From: Microvirga sesbaniae
GTDB lineage: Bacteria; Pseudomonadota; Alphaproteobacteria; Rhizobiales; Beijerinckiaceae
Length of the DNA: 64,000 nt
NCBI RefSeq assembly: GCF_025460805.1
Contig: NZ_JAMXFJ010000002.1
Coordinates: 383,490 to 447,489, forward strand
Direction of reading: 5' to 3'
This document shows positions 37,940 through 53,198 of this stretch, in pieces. The notes under the pieces were generated by a model, which made no database searches, was not told the DNA's origin, and was given only the letters and a program-made list of their open reading frames with translations. The stretch's first letter is position 1; the number at the start of each line of letters is the position of its first letter. Both the position numbers and the translations under genes were made by a program.

Positions 37940-39364
37940 GTGCGTCGCGTCTGGTTGTGGTTGATCGGCATCGTCCTGGTGGCGGGCACCGCCGGCTTCG
38001 TGCTGTGGACGCCCACGGGCGGCAACGCGTCCGATCAGGCTTACCGCCTCGGCGCGGTGGATCGCGGCCCGATCACGGCGAGCGTGCGCGCGACCGGCAC
38101 GCTCAACCCGGTCACGACGGTGCTGGTCGGCTCGCAGCTCTCCGGCCAGGTGGTCGAGATCCTGGCCGACTACAACACCCCGGTGAAGGAAGGCCAGGTG
38201 GTGGCCCGCCTCTATGCCGAGCAGATCAAGTCGCGACGCGACGCGGCGCTCGCCGACCTCGCCCAGGCGAAGGCCGATCTCGACACCAAGCGCGCGCAGA
38301 TCGACAAGGCCCGTTCGGCGCTGCAGCGCTCGCAGGCGCAGGCGAACGATCTCGCGGCCCAGCGCGACCGCACGCAGGCGCAGCTCGCGGACGCGCAGCG
38401 CACCCTCGACCGGCAGAAGGAGCTGACCACCCGGGCGGTGGGAACCCAGACGGCCCTGGAGCAGGCCGGAACGCAGGTCGACATCCAGAAGGCGAACCTC
38501 GTCTCGGCCGACGCGCAGATCGCGTCGAACAGGGCCGAGACGGACGGGCTCAGGGCTGACCTCGCCCTCGCCGAGGCGGGGGTGAAATCCGCCGAGGCGA
38601 TCATCCTGCAGCGGCAGGCGAAGCTCAAGGACATCGAGATCGACCTCGCCCGCACGGAGATCAAGTCGCCCGTCGACGGCGTCGTGGTGAAGCGGGACAT
38701 CGAGCTCGGCCAGACCGTCGCCGCCTCCCTGTCGGCCCCGACGCTCTTCACCATCGCGCAGGACCTGCGCGAGATCGACATCTACGCCAATATCGACGAG
38801 GCCGACGTGGGCCGCATCAAGGACGGCCAAAAGGTGACCTTCACGGTGAACGCCTATCCGAACCGCGTCTTCGAGGGCAGCGTCAGGATGGTGCGCCTGT
38901 CCGCCCAGACGGTGCAGAACGTGGTCACCTACACGGCCGTCATCGGCGTGCGCAACCTCGATCAGGCGCTCCTGCCCGGCATGACGGCAAACCTCCAGAT
39001 CGTCACCGACGAGCGGGAAGACGTGCTGCGCATTCCCAACGCTGCCCTGCGTTTCCGCCCGCCGATCGCCGTCGCGTCGAGCGAGCCGAACGGCCAGGCG
39101 CCGCGGCGGCGCGCGCGCGACCGCGATGCGCCGGCGCAGCCGGAGGACGGTGCGGACGGGCGCATCTACCGGGTCGCCCAGGACGGCCGGCCCGAGGCCG
39201 TGCATGTGCGGCTCGGCGCGACGGACGGAACCTATACCGAGATCCTGCGCGGCGACGTGCAGGAGGGCGCGGCCATCATCGTCGGGGCCCAGCGCCAGGA
39301 TGCCGGGGAGGATGCGAACGGCCCGGCCTCGAACCGCCGCCCCCGCCCCCCGCGCATGTTCTAG
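37940..39364 (+). CDS. macA: MacA-like periplasmic adaptor (HlyD/RND family)
   Basis: 474 residues from GTG 37940, preceded by a purine-rich GGAGAGGG. A single N-terminal membrane helix ([20 protein letters not shown]) is followed by the biotinyl-lipoyl-like hairpin ([19 protein letters not shown]), a long coiled coil (about 95-210, very rich in Ala, Gln, Arg), a beta-barrel ([18 protein letters not shown]) and a membrane-proximal domain. Homologous to MacA, which works with MacB and a TolC-type channel. The C-terminal tail is Arg/Pro-rich. The ABC genes for the same system follow directly. Confidence 0.92.
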   Translation: MRRVWLWLIGIVLVAGTAGFVLWTPTGGNASDQAYRLGAVDRGPITASVRATGTLNPVTTVLVGSQLSGQVVEILADYNTPVKEGQVVARLYAEQIKSRRDAALADLAQAKADLDTKRAQIDKARSALQRSQAQANDLAAQRDRTQAQLADAQRTLDRQKELTTRAVGTQTALEQAGTQVDIQKANLVSADAQIASNRAETDGLRADLALAEAGVKSAEAIILQRQAKLKDIEIDLARTEIKSPVDGVVVKRDIELGQTVAASLSAPTLFTIAQDLREIDIYANIDEADVGRIKDGQKVTFTVNAYPNRVFEGSVRMVRLSAQTVQNVVTYTAVIGVRNLDQALLPGMTANLQIVTDEREDVLRIPNAALRFRPPIAVASSEPNGQAPRRRARDRDAPAQPEDGADGRIYRVAQDGRPEAVHVRLGATDGTYTEILRGDVQEGAAIIVGAQRQDAGEDANGPASNRRPRPPRMF

Positions 39365-39375
39365 TGGAGTGCCCC

Positions 39376-40098
39376 GTGGCTCTCATCGAAACACGCGACC
39401 TGAGACGGGTCTACGATCTCGACGCCGGCCGGGTCGTGGCTCTGGATTCCGTGTCGCTCGACATCGACAAGGGTGATTTCGTGGCCGTGATGGGCCCATC
39501 CGGTTCGGGCAAGTCCACGTTCATGAATCTCGTCGGCTGCCTCGACAAGCCGACCACCGGCCATTACCGCTTGGCCGATACGGCGGTCGAGCGCCTCGAC
39601 GCGGACGGCCTGGCGCGCCTTCGCAACCGCGAGATCGGCTTCGTCTTCCAGCAGTTCAACCTCCTGCCCCGCGTCGACGCGCTCGGCAACGTGGAGCTGC
39701 CGATGGTCTATGCGGGGTTCGACCGCAGGACCCGGCGCGAGCGCGCCCTGCATGCGCTCGGCCGCGTCGGCCTCGCCGAGCGGGCGCATCACCGCCCCAT
39801 GCAGCTCTCCGGCGGACAGCAGCAGCGCGTCGCCATCGCACGCGCGCTCGTCAACGGCCCGAGCCTGCTCCTCGCCGACGAGCCGACCGGCGCCCTCGAC
39901 AGCCGCACGGCCAACGAGATCATGGCCCTGTTCCAGGAGCTCAACCGCGAGGGCGTCACCATCGTGCTCGTGACGCACGATGCCGAGGTCGGACGCCACG
40001 CGCACCGGCTGATCCGCTTCCGGGACGGCCGCGTGACCGAGGATCACCGCCAAGTCCCGGTCGATGCGCGCGCCCTCGCCCGGGAGGCCGCCGAATGA
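39376..40098 (+). CDS. MacB-type ABC transporter ATP-binding protein
   Basis: 240 residues from GTG 39376 (VALIETRD), chosen because GGAG lies six bases upstream; GTG 39364 is also in frame. Complete ABC ATPase: Walker [15 protein letters not shown]-loop [10 protein letters not shown], signature [15 protein letters not shown], Walker [13 protein letters not shown] and switch His in [10 protein letters not shown]. In E. coli this domain is fused to the MacB permease; here it is a separate protein, coupled to the permease by a 4-base overlap. Exports an unknown substrate, possibly a macrolide-like compound or an envelope component. Confidence 0.94.
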   Translation: MALIETRDLRRVYDLDAGRVVALDSVSLDIDKGDFVAVMGPSGSGKSTFMNLVGCLDKPTTGHYRLADTAVERLDADGLARLRNREIGFVFQQFNLLPRVDALGNVELPMVYAGFDRRTRRERALHALGRVGLAERAHHRPMQLSGGQQQRVAIARALVNGPSLLLADEPTGALDSRTANEIMALFQELNREGVTIVLVTHDAEVGRHAHRLIRFRDGRVTEDHRQVPVDARALAREAAE

Positions 40099-41327
40099 GG
40101 TTGATCGAGGCCATCCGGTCCGCATTCTCGGCCATCGCGGCCAATGCCCTGCGCAGTCTTCTGACCATGCTCGGCATCGTCATCGGGGTCGCGGCCGTCA
40201 TCGCCATGGTGGCGATCGGCTCCGGGGCGCGCAATCTCGTCGACCAACAGATCCGTTCGCTCGGCGCGAACCTCGCCATCGTGACGCCCGGAAATGTCAC
40301 CCAGGGCGGCGCACGCCTCGGCGCCGGTGCGGCCTCCTCCCTCACGGACGACGACGCGCACGCGATCCGTCGAGAGGTCGACGGCGTGGTGGCGGCCGCG
40401 CCCTTCGTGCAGGGCGGCGCCCAGGTGGTGGCCGGCGGCAGCAACTGGGCGACGCGCATCTACGGCATCGACCGGGACTGGTTCTCCGCCCGCGAATGGG
40501 ACGTCGCCACCGGCCGCACCTTCGATCCGGAAGAGGTCCGGCGCGGCGACATCGTGATCCTGCTGGGCCAGACGGTCGCCCGCAACCTCTTCGGCGAGGA
40601 CGATCCCATCGACCAGATCGTGCGCGTGCGCAACGTGCCCTTCCGGGTCATCGGCGTCATGGCGTCGAAAGGGCAATCGGCCTTCGGTCAGGACCAGGAC
40701 GATGTGGTCTTCGTGCCCCTCGACGCGGGCCGCCGCCGTGTGATCGGGCGCAACTACGCCAAGGACGGATCGGTCGGCTCGATCTTCGTGAAGTTCGCCG
40801 ACGAGAGCGACATCGAGCCCGGCATCGCCAGCATGACGGAGCTGCTGCGCCAGCGTCACCGCATCACGGGCGAGCAGGAGGACGATTTCTCGATCCGCAA
40901 CCTGACGGAAATCGCCAACACGGCGTCCGCCTCCGCCAACACGCTCTCCATGCTGCTCGCCGCCGTGGCCGCCGTGTCCCTGCTCGTGGGCGGCATCGGC
41001 ATCATGAACATCATGCTGGTCTCGGTCACCGAGCGCACCCGCGAGATCGGCCTGCGGCTTGCCGTCGGCGCACGGCCGCGCGACATCCTGAGCCAGTTCC
41101 TGATCGAGGCGACGACGCTCTCCACCATCGGCGGGGCGCTGGGCATCGGCCTCGGCGCCGGAGCCGCCTATCTGGTGGCGCAGCTCGCCGGCTGGCCCTC
41201 GCTCGTGTCCACCAATGCCATCATCGTGGCGGTCGGCTTCTCGGCCCTGGTGGGCATCTTCTTCGGGTTCTACCCGGCGCAACGCGCCGCGAGGCTCGAC
41301 CCCATCGAAGCCTTGCGGCGGGAGTGA
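40095..41327 (+). CDS. MacB-type ABC transporter permease
   Basis: 410 residues with the MacB layout: a first membrane helix after a basic N-terminus ([23 protein letters not shown]), a large periplasmic MacB_PCD domain (about 45-270) and three C-terminal helices within the FtsX domain ([55 protein letters not shown]). It ends [11 protein letters not shown], the typical end of this family. It depends on the separate ATPase encoded just upstream. It converges on metH across a REP-like element. Confidence 0.94.
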   Translation: MRLIEAIRSAFSAIAANALRSLLTMLGIVIGVAAVIAMVAIGSGARNLVDQQIRSLGANLAIVTPGNVTQGGARLGAGAASSLTDDDAHAIRREVDGVVAAAPFVQGGAQVVAGGSNWATRIYGIDRDWFSAREWDVATGRTFDPEEVRRGDIVILLGQTVARNLFGEDDPIDQIVRVRNVPFRVIGVMASKGQSAFGQDQDDVVFVPLDAGRRRVIGRNYAKDGSVGSIFVKFADESDIEPGIASMTELLRQRHRITGEQEDDFSIRNLTEIANTASASANTLSMLLAAVAAVSLLVGGIGIMNIMLVSVTERTREIGLRLAVGARPRDILSQFLIEATTLSTIGGALGIGLGAGAAYLVAQLAGWPSLVSTNAIIVAVGFSALVGIFFGFYPAQRAARLDPIEALRRE

Positions 41328-41343
41328 GGACGCCGCTCACGCG

Positions 41344-41433
41344 CGTCATCACCGGGCTCGTCCCGGTGATCTCGATTGTTCGAGGCGGGGCGTTCTTCCG
41401 ATCGGGATGGCCGGCACGAGGCCGGCCATGACG
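41344..41433. repeat. 90-bp REP-like bipartite palindromic element, copy 3
   Basis: Left-half arms ATCACCGGG / CCCGGTGAT; right-half arms ATGGCCGG / CCGGCCAT; outer ends CGTCAT / ATGACG. It lies between the convergent macB-like and metH genes. A partial right half follows at about 41461-41486. Confidence 0.85.
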
Positions 41434-41504
41434 TGGAGAGTGTCGGTGAGACCATGGGACGGCGGGCACGAGGCCGACCATGACGCAGCAGGGTCGCAGC
41501 AGCC

Positions 41505-45260
<3,756 letters not shown>

Positions 45261-45360
45261 TCGGTCTGTTCTCTCGTGATCGTGGCCGAGGTCTCGCCGG
45301 CCGACGATTCTCGTTTCATGATGCGGATGTGAATGCCCGGCCGAGCCGGGCATCGGAAAC

Positions 45361-46266
45361 TCAGGCCGCGGCCCTTACGCTCTGGTCGCGCAGGCCGAGC
45401 AGATGGCAGATGGCATAGACCAGGTCGGCGCGGTTCATGGTGTAGAAGTGGAACTCGTCGACGCCCCGATCGACGAGATCGATCACCTGCTCGGCCGCGA
45501 CGGCCGCGGCGACGAGCCTGCGGGTCTCCACGTCGCTCTCCAGCCCCTCGAAGCGGGCGGCCAGCCAGTCCGGCACGCTCGCACCGGTCTTCGACGCGAA
45601 GTTCGCCGTCTGCTTGAAGTTCTGCACCGGCACGATGCCGGGCACGATCGGAATGTCGATGCCCCGGGCGCGGACGCGGTCGAGGTAGCGGAAGTAGTGA
45701 TCGTTGTCGAAGAAGAACTGCGTGATGGCGCGGTCCGCGCCGCAATCGACCTTGGCCTTCAGAGCATCGATGTCCGCGTCGAGCGAGGCCGCCTCGGGAT
45801 GCTTCTCCGGATAGGCCGACACGGAGACCTCGAAATCGCCGATGGCCTTGATGCCGGCGACGAGATCGCAAGTCCGCTCATAGCCGCCGGGATGCGGCTC
45901 GTAGGCCGTGCCGATGCCGGACGCGGGATCGCCGCGCAGTGCCACGATGTGGCGCACGCCCGCATCCCAGTAGGAGCGGACGACGTCGTCGACCTCTGCC
46001 CTCGTGGCCGCCACGCAGGTGAGATGCGCGGCCGGCTTGAGGTGCGTCTCCTGCACGAGGCGTGACACGGTGGCGTGCGTGCGCTCACGGGTGGAGCCGC
46101 CGGCCCCGTAGGTCACGGAGACGAATTGCGGATTGAGCGGAGCCAGACGTTGGATCGACGCCCAGAGGGTCTGCTCCATCTCGGGCGTCTTGGGCGGGAA
46201 GAACTCGAAGGACACCTTGATCGGACGGGCGACCTGCCGGCTGGGGCGGAGCGTAAGCGGTGACAT
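45361..46266 (-). CDS. metF: Methylenetetrahydrofolate reductase
   Basis: 301 residues, a TIM barrel with FAD. Visible: [18 protein letters not shown] with the catalytic Glu, [40 protein letters not shown] and [15 protein letters not shown]. It supplies methyltetrahydrofolate to MetH. The ATG shares one base with the stop of the upstream regulator (TGATG), so they are translationally coupled; metH follows after 100 bases. Confidence 0.96.
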   Translation of the reverse strand: MSPLTLRPSRQVARPIKVSFEFFPPKTPEMEQTLWASIQRLAPLNPQFVSVTYGAGGSTRERTHATVSRLVQETHLKPAAHLTCVAATRAEVDDVVRSYWDAGVRHIVALRGDPASGIGTAYEPHPGGYERTCDLVAGIKAIGDFEVSVSAYPEKHPEAASLDADIDALKAKVDCGADRAITQFFFDNDHYFRYLDRVRARGIDIPIVPGIVPVQNFKQTANFASKTGASVPDWLAARFEGLESDVETRRLVAAAVAAEQVIDLVDRGVDEFHFYTMNRADLVYAICHLLGLRDQSVRAAA

Positions 46267-47285
46267 CAGGCGACCTCTCTGTCGGGTTCACTCAAGGGCC
46301 AATCCGTCACCACACGGCGATCCTGGCCAAGCCAAAGGGATACGGTCAACTGCTCGTCGGCTGTCCTCGACGGAGCGATCTCCCGGGTGAGGGTGCAGTC
46401 GAGCCCCGCCTCGTCGAGCCATCCGGCGACCTGGGAGGGAGCGAAGCCGAGGCGGCGATGGGCCTGAGCCTCGCGCAGGAACTCGAGGTTGTGCGGGGCG
46501 AAATCGACCACCAGGATGCGTCCGCCCGGCGCCACCAGGCGCGCAGCCTCCCGGATCGCCCGGGCCGGATCGTCGAGGTAGTGCAGCACTTGATGGATGA
46601 TGACGAGATCGAATGTGTCGCGGGGGAATGGAGGCGCATAGATGTCGCCCTGGCGCAGCTCGATTCCTCTGAGGCCGGCCTTCTCGAGGTTGGCCCGCGC
46701 CACGGACAGCATGGCGTGGCTGGCATCGAGCCCCACGGTGCGGCTGGCCCGGGGGGCCAGCAATTGCAGCATGCGCCCGGTGCCCGTGCCCAGGTCGACG
46801 AGGTTCCGGATCCTGGCCGGGCCCAGAGCATCGAGAACGGATGCCTCGACCACCGCTTCGGGCGCGTGGAGGGACCGGATCCGGTCCCAATCCGGCGCCA
46901 GGCGGGAGAAGAAGGCCTGGGCGGCCTGGGAGCGCTGGGCCCGCACGGCTTCGAGGCGGGTCCTGTCTTCCAGAAGTTGCGGGTCCGACCGGTCCAGGCT
47001 CTCCAGGGTCGGGCGGATGATTCGCAAGGCGACGCCCCGGTCGGTGAGCCGGAAGAACGCCCAGGCCCCTTCCCGGTGCCGCTCCACGAGACCCGCCTCG
47101 ACGAGAAGCTTGAGATGACGGGAGATGCGCGGCTGGGACTGCCCAAGGATGTCCGTGAGGTCCGAAACGGACAGTTCACCTTCGGTCAGCAGCGCCAGGA
47201 TCCGCAGGCGCGTCTCCTCGGCGGCGGCCCGAAGGACATCCAGGGTCAGATCCAGTGATGGAGACAGGGTGTCGGGCACGGCCAA
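46266..47285 (-). CDS. sahR: ArsR-family regulator fused to a SAM-dependent methyltransferase domain (SahR type)
   Basis: 339 residues. Residues 1-100 form an ArsR winged helix (ETRLRILALLTEGELSVSDL, ILGQSQPRISRHLKLLVEAGLV). Residues 140-300 form a class I methyltransferase fold (VDLGTGTGRMLQLL, LVIIHQVLHYLDDPARAI, GGRILVVDFAPH). Described SahR proteins of Proteobacteria have this architecture and regulate methionine and SAH-recycling genes in response to S-adenosylhomocysteine. Here it heads a metF-metH unit and has a matching palindrome upstream, so I assign SahR by context. No metal-binding cysteine motif of arsenic sensors is seen. Confidence 0.85.
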   Translation of the reverse strand: MAVPDTLSPSLDLTLDVLRAAAEETRLRILALLTEGELSVSDLTDILGQSQPRISRHLKLLVEAGLVERHREGAWAFFRLTDRGVALRIIRPTLESLDRSDPQLLEDRTRLEAVRAQRSQAAQAFFSRLAPDWDRIRSLHAPEAVVEASVLDALGPARIRNLVDLGTGTGRMLQLLAPRASRTVGLDASHAMLSVARANLEKAGLRGIELRQGDIYAPPFPRDTFDLVIIHQVLHYLDDPARAIREAARLVAPGGRILVVDFAPHNLEFLREAQAHRRLGFAPSQVAGWLDEAGLDCTLTREIAPSRTADEQLTVSLWLGQDRRVVTDWPLSEPDREVA

Positions 47286-47296
47286 TTCTCGCTCCT

Positions 47297-47320
47297 ACAT
47301 ATAAAGATATGTTTATATGT
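47297..47320. promoter_or_regulatory. Probable SahR operator
   Basis: An inverted repeat ACATATAAA-GATATG-TTTATATGT with perfect 9-base arms, 12 bases upstream of the sahR start. It is strikingly AT-rich for this genome. It resembles the ATATAAA-type palindromes described for SahR, from memory. A GGAG ribosome binding site lies between it and the ATG. Confidence 0.8.
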
Positions 47321-47427
47321 ATTTTGACGAGAGAGCAAGCGATGTCATGGACCTCATCTCTGGGCCGGCCTTCCGGACGTCCCCGGCGATGGTTTCCATA
47401 CGGCGAGCGTGGCCGCGGCGAGCGCGG

Positions 47428-47457
47428 CCCCGTGGGTGTGCGCCCCGTGGGCGTGCG
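47428..47457. repeat. Tandem 15-bp repeat, two units
   Basis: CCCCGTGGGTGTGCG followed directly by CCCCGTGGGCGTGCG (one mismatch), in the gap between amn and sahR. Next to it, GGCCGCG / CGCGGCC arms (47411-47429) can form a short hairpin. Confidence 0.6.
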
Positions 47458-47510
47458 GATCGACCAGAGCATTTGGCAGCCGGTGCCAGTCGGCTCCCGA
47501 CTGGAACCGC

Positions 47511-48989
47511 CTAACGGAACGGCGGCTCGTCGAAGCTGCGCAGCTTGCGGGAATGCAGCGAGGAGCGCTGCCCTTTCAGGATGTCGAGCGCCGCCAGGCC
47601 GATCATGAGATGCTCGCTCACGGCGCGCTCGTAGAAGGCGTTGGCCGCACCCGGCAGCTTGATCTCCCCGTGCAGCGGCTTGTCCGAGACGCAGAGCAAG
47701 GTGCCGTAGGGAACCCGCAAGCGGTACCCCTGGGCCGCGATGGTGCCGCTCTCCATGTCCACTGCGATGGCCCGGGACAGGTTGATCTGGCGCCGCTCCT
47801 GGCTCCAGCGCAGCTCCCAGTTCCGGTCGTCGTAGGTCACGACCGTGCCGGTGCGCAGGCGCCGCTTCAGCTCCTCGCCGCGCTCGCCCGTAACCTGAAC
47901 CGCGGCATCCTGCAGGGCGACCTGAATTTCGGCCAGGGCCGGGATCGGGATTTCAGGCGGCACGGCGCTGTCGAGGATGTGATCGCGCCGCAGGTAGCCG
48001 TGGGCCAGCACGTAATCGCCGATGGACTGGGACTGGCGAAGCCCCCCGCAATGGCCGACCATGAGCCAGCAATGGGGCCGCAGCACCGCCAGGTGATCGG
48101 TGATGTTCTTCGCGTTCGAGGGTCCGACGCCGATATTGACCAGGGTCACGCCCTGGCCGTCCTTTCGCATCAGGTGATAGGCCGGCATCTGGAACCGGTG
48201 CCAGGGCGAGGACCCGATGAGGTCCTCGACGGCGGCTTCGTCCAGGCCCCGCTCGATGCTGATGCCGCCGGGCAGCAGGAGCCTGGTATAGGGCCCGTCC
48301 GGATCCGCCATCTCCTTCACGGCCCAGCGGATGAACTGGTCGACATAGCGGTGATAGTTGGTGAGCAGGATCCAGGGCTGCAGGCTGCGCCAGTCGCTGC
48401 CGGTGTAATGGACGAGGCGGCGGAGCGAATAATCGACCCTGGCCGCATCGAAGAGCGCCAGGGGCCGGGCCTCGTTCTCATGGAAGACCCAGGTTCCATC
48501 GGCGATCTCGTCGCCCACCTTGGCGAGGAGCGGCGTCGGGAAATGCTGCGCGAGCTCCGACGCCGAGTGGGCCCCTCGGCCCAGTTCGTCCCCACGCTCG
48601 AAGACATACGGATAGGGAATTTCCTGGTCGCTGACGCCGATCTCGATGGTGGCGCCGTAATCGCGCACGAGATAGTTCAGCTGCTCCAGCAGGTAGTTCC
48701 GGAAGAACGCGGGCTGGGTGATCGTGGTGGCGTAGACGCCCGGGCCCTGGAACTTGGCATAGGCGCGCTGCTTGACCGGTGGAAGAGAGGTCGACCGGTA
48801 ATCGAGGCGCAGCTCCGGATAGCGGAAGCGCGACCGCTCGAATGGCGTGGGCGGCGTTCCGGTGGAGAAGAAATGCTCGAGAGCCTGGCGCTGCGCCTCG
48901 ATGGCGCTGTCGTGAAGCGCGATGAGCCGGTCGACGGCTTCTTCAGGCGTGGCAACGGATTGGAATGTGGAGATGTGATCGGCTGGCAC
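47511..48989 (-). CDS. amn: AMP nucleosidase
   Basis: 492 residues, the usual size. Amn hydrolyses AMP to adenine and ribose 5-phosphate. The N-terminal half (about 1-240) is the Amn-specific regulatory domain; the C-terminal half is a PNP_UDP-type domain with LVNIGVGPSNAKNITDHL, VGHCGGLRQSQSIGDYVLA and AVDMESGTIAAQGY, the last holding the catalytic-loop acidic residues. The start is a GTG at 48989 (VPADHISTF). It lies downstream of a small exported protein gene, with a hairpin between them. Confidence 0.94.
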   Translation of the reverse strand: MPADHISTFQSVATPEEAVDRLIALHDSAIEAQRQALEHFFSTGTPPTPFERSRFRYPELRLDYRSTSLPPVKQRAYAKFQGPGVYATTITQPAFFRNYLLEQLNYLVRDYGATIEIGVSDQEIPYPYVFERGDELGRGAHSASELAQHFPTPLLAKVGDEIADGTWVFHENEARPLALFDAARVDYSLRRLVHYTGSDWRSLQPWILLTNYHRYVDQFIRWAVKEMADPDGPYTRLLLPGGISIERGLDEAAVEDLIGSSPWHRFQMPAYHLMRKDGQGVTLVNIGVGPSNAKNITDHLAVLRPHCWLMVGHCGGLRQSQSIGDYVLAHGYLRRDHILDSAVPPEIPIPALAEIQVALQDAAVQVTGERGEELKRRLRTGTVVTYDDRNWELRWSQERRQINLSRAIAVDMESGTIAAQGYRLRVPYGTLLCVSDKPLHGEIKLPGAANAFYERAVSEHLMIGLAALDILKGQRSSLHSRKLRSFDEPPFR

Positions 48990-49083
48990 GTGGACTCTCT
49001 TCTGATGTCTCGTGCCTCAAGGGTCATACACCGTTTTGGGGCAGAACCCAACTCCCCGGCGAGCGGTGCAGCGTCGGCCCGAC

Positions 49084-49109
49084 GGAATGCCGGAGGAATC
49101 CGGCATTCC
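49084..49109. terminator. Hairpin between the small exported protein gene and amn
   Basis: A perfect 11-bp stem GGAATGCCGGA / TCCGGCATTCC with loop GGAA, 24 bases past the stop of the 131-residue ORF. No T-tract on the minus strand, so intrinsic termination is uncertain. Confidence 0.45.
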
Positions 49110-49132
49110 TGAGGTCGCTCCCGGACTTGGAC

Positions 49133-49528
49133 CTATTCGCAGACCTCTTCGCGGCGGATGACGACGCGGCCCCAGTCATCGACGAAGCGACGGCGTACCG
49201 TATAACAGGACGGCGCATCATAAGCCGGAGAGCCGTAATAGGTGGGATAGGCCGGATATGAATAGGCGGGACGGGCCGCCAATGCGCCGAGCGCCAGGCC
49301 GCCGACCACGCCGGCGGCCACCGCGCCGCCGACATTGGAGCCGTGGCGGCGGTAAGGCCGATAGCCGTAGTCGCGGTAGGGGCGGACGACCCCATAGGGC
49401 GTGGCATAGGATCCATCGCGCCAACGGCCCGTGCTCTCGCCCGCCGTCGCAGGAGCGGCAGCCAAGAGGGAACCGCTCAGGACCAAAGCGGTGGCCCCAG
49501 CCGTCAGAACACGCTTCATGCACACCAT
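49133..49528 (-). CDS. Small exported hypothetical protein with glycine-rich segment
   Basis: 131 residues from ATG 49528, with a perfect GGAGG five bases upstream; ATG 49519 (MKRVLTAG) is the alternative. A signal peptide (VLTAGATALVLSGSLLAAAPATA) is followed by a Tyr/Arg/Pro-rich segment (DYGYRPYRRHG), a glycine-zipper (VGGAVAAGVVGGLALGAL), another Tyr/Pro segment (YSYPAYPTYYGSPAYD), and a C-terminus with two cysteines (CYTVRRRFVDDWGRVV). Likely periplasmic or outer-membrane associated. No specific function recognised. Confidence 0.78.
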   Translation of the reverse strand: MVCMKRVLTAGATALVLSGSLLAAAPATAGESTGRWRDGSYATPYGVVRPYRDYGYRPYRRHGSNVGGAVAAGVVGGLALGALAARPAYSYPAYPTYYGSPAYDAPSCYTVRRRFVDDWGRVVIRREEVCE

Positions 49529-49766
49529 GCGAACCTCCATGGGGCAAAGGCCAGGAGATCACGTCTCATGAACACCTTCCGCCCTATTCTGACTGGAAGT
49601 CTAATCCGCCCGATATGAACTTGGCCTGAAGGTCTCGTTAAGGTTTCCGTTCAACGGCGGGCTGCCCGCGCCAGGCATGGGCAAGCTCCGAAAAGGAGAA
49701 CGCGGGCGAGTTCCTGCCCGATCCCGCGCTCTGCTCCGTCACGGAGGTGGCGTTCGCGCGAAAAGA

Positions 49767-51419
<1,653 letters not shown>

Positions 51420-51666
51420 GGAAAAAGCCCTGCTTGATCGAGATGTGAATGAAGTTGGCCGTCAGTTAGCAGGAGCAGGCGACCGGGACAAGGCAGGCGT
51501 GTCTCGCCAGCGGAGTTCCAGGAAGCCCGCACCTTGAGGTCCGCAGCCGGGGGGCTGCGAGCCTGGGGTGGGATCGCGGGTGGCGCGACGGGCGGTCCGG
51601 CTCGATGCTCATGGGGATGGAAGCGCCGGACGGCGCCTCGCGCGCACCCCCCACCCTCACCCTCCA

Positions 51667-51755
51667 CGTCATGGCCGGGCCTGTCCCGGCCATCCCGACC
51701 CGGACAAGCGCCGCGCCCTTCCGATCGGGATCACCGGCACGAGGCCGGTGATGAC
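51667..51755. repeat. 90-bp REP-like bipartite palindromic element, copy 4
   Basis: Left-half arms ATGGCCGGG / CCCGGCCAT; right-half arms ATCACCGG / CCGGTGAT; outer ends CGTCAT / ATGACG. It lies in the 387-base gap 51420-51806 between the esterase-like gene and ettA. That gap also holds a short CCGCAGCC / GGCTGC(G) hairpin and no recognisable gene. Confidence 0.85.
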
Positions 51756-51806
51756 GTGGAGGGGGACAGACCGGGCGGAGGGTGGCCGTGGGAGGATGCC
51801 CTCGCG

Positions 51807-53150
51807 TCAAAGTCCGAACGGATACGTCTCCGGCATGCCCTTTCCATGGGCGTGGGTGAGCGGGGTCACTGCCTTGGTCTCCTCGAACCAGATGAAGGCG
51901 TCGAACTGCTCGGCCAGCACCGCCTCGAAGTAATGGCTGTAGAGTTCGGTCTCCGGCCGGTAGACCACGCCGATGGCCCGCTCCAGGCGCGGCCGCGAGA
52001 GAGCGTCCATCAGGTCGGCCTGGCCGTTCTCCCGCCAGTCGCTCAGGAAGCAGCCGAGGCCCGTCTCCCGGAAGATGCGCTCGTGGCTGTCGGGCCGGGC
52101 CGGACGGACGGTCTTGACCTGCATGGGCTCGTCCCAGTCGTCGGCGGCGGCCACGGTGCCCCGATCGGTGCCGAAACCGATCAGTACGGCCTGGTCGCAG
52201 TAGGTCTTCCGGCAAAGCTCGCCGATATTGAACTCTCCCTGCCATCCCATGGCCGTGGCGGCGGCGTTGCCGATGTGGGAATTGTGCGCCCAGACGACCG
52301 CCTTGGCGTTGTCGCGCCGGGCCAGCAGGCTCTGCAGGGTCTCGAACATGTGCCGGTCGCGCAGGTTCCAGGATTCCGTCGCGCCCTCGTACATGATCCG
52401 GTAGTAATGCTCGGCCGCATGGACGATCTTGGCGTTCTGAACCGCATCGAAGAAGGCCTCGCCGCCCTCCGCCTGAAGATAATCCATGCGCTTGTCCAGA
52501 ATGTCCTGGAGTTGGCGCAGCAACGCCTCGTCGCAGGGCTTCTTCTGTCCCGTCAGGACGGCGCGGCCGTAGCGGGCCGGGTCCGACTGCCAGGGGCTGA
52601 GACAGCCGTAGCGCCCCCTCGCCTCCTTGGCCTTCTCCGGATCGACCCGGTCCAGATAGTCGAGAACGGAGCGGATCGACGCGTTCAGGCTGTAGACGTC
52701 GAGGCCGCGGAACTCGGCGCGCTCGTCCTCCGGCTTGTCCTTGTTGTGCTCGCGCATCCAGTTGACGAAGTCATAGACTTCCTCGTTGCGCCACATCCAG
52801 GTCGGGAACCGCTCGAAGGCTTCATCCTCTCCGTCGGGGATGGGGCGATGACGCACATAGGCGTCGATCCGCGCCGCATCCGGCCAATCGGCTTCCACGG
52901 CCACGATGGAGAAGCCGTGCCGCTCGATCAGACGCTTGGTGATGGCAGCCCGCGCCCGATAGAACTCCGAGGTGCCATGAGTGGCTTCTCCCAGGAGCAC
53001 GACCTTGGCGTCGGAGAAGCGATCGAACAAGGCGCCGAAGGCTTCTTCGTCGGCAACCGACGGCAGCACCTCCCCGTGCTCGCGCACGAGATCGACCGCT
53101 TCCCTGATCGAGGCGTCGTTCTCATTCTGCTTCCAGGACAGCCGGGCCAT
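51807..53150 (-). CDS. Erythromycin esterase-like (EreA/Tiki-fold) protein
   Basis: 447 residues from ATG 53150 (MARLSWKQNE), with GAGG just upstream; the in-frame ATG at 53282 adds 44 unlikely residues. Visible family motifs: VVLLGEATHGTSEFYRARAA near residue 55 with the catalytic-type His, VEADWPDAARIDAYVR, EFRGLDVYSL and VVWAHNSHIGN (about 290). The family hydrolyses macrolide lactones in EreA/B, but most chromosomal members have unknown substrates, so antibiotic resistance should not be assumed. No signal peptide. An EcfG-like promoter lies upstream. Confidence 0.88.
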   Translation of the reverse strand: MARLSWKQNENDASIREAVDLVREHGEVLPSVADEEAFGALFDRFSDAKVVLLGEATHGTSEFYRARAAITKRLIERHGFSIVAVEADWPDAARIDAYVRHRPIPDGEDEAFERFPTWMWRNEEVYDFVNWMREHNKDKPEDERAEFRGLDVYSLNASIRSVLDYLDRVDPEKAKEARGRYGCLSPWQSDPARYGRAVLTGQKKPCDEALLRQLQDILDKRMDYLQAEGGEAFFDAVQNAKIVHAAEHYYRIMYEGATESWNLRDRHMFETLQSLLARRDNAKAVVWAHNSHIGNAAATAMGWQGEFNIGELCRKTYCDQAVLIGFGTDRGTVAAADDWDEPMQVKTVRPARPDSHERIFRETGLGCFLSDWRENGQADLMDALSRPRLERAIGVVYRPETELYSHYFEAVLAEQFDAFIWFEETKAVTPLTHAHGKGMPETYPFGL

Positions 53151-53198
53151 GATCCTCACTCCGCGGGACCGGCACCTTGCATGCCGGTTCCGCCGGAG

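Noticed and set aside
47411-47457. Tandem repeat and hairpin as a regulatory element of sahR
   Set aside because: Located more than 90 bases beyond the clear operator and downstream of no promoter signal; listed only as a repeat.
51807-53150. Antibiotic (macrolide) resistance gene
   Set aside because: Only family-level similarity to Ere proteins is visible. Context and the stress-type promoter suggest a housekeeping or stress role, so resistance is not claimed.
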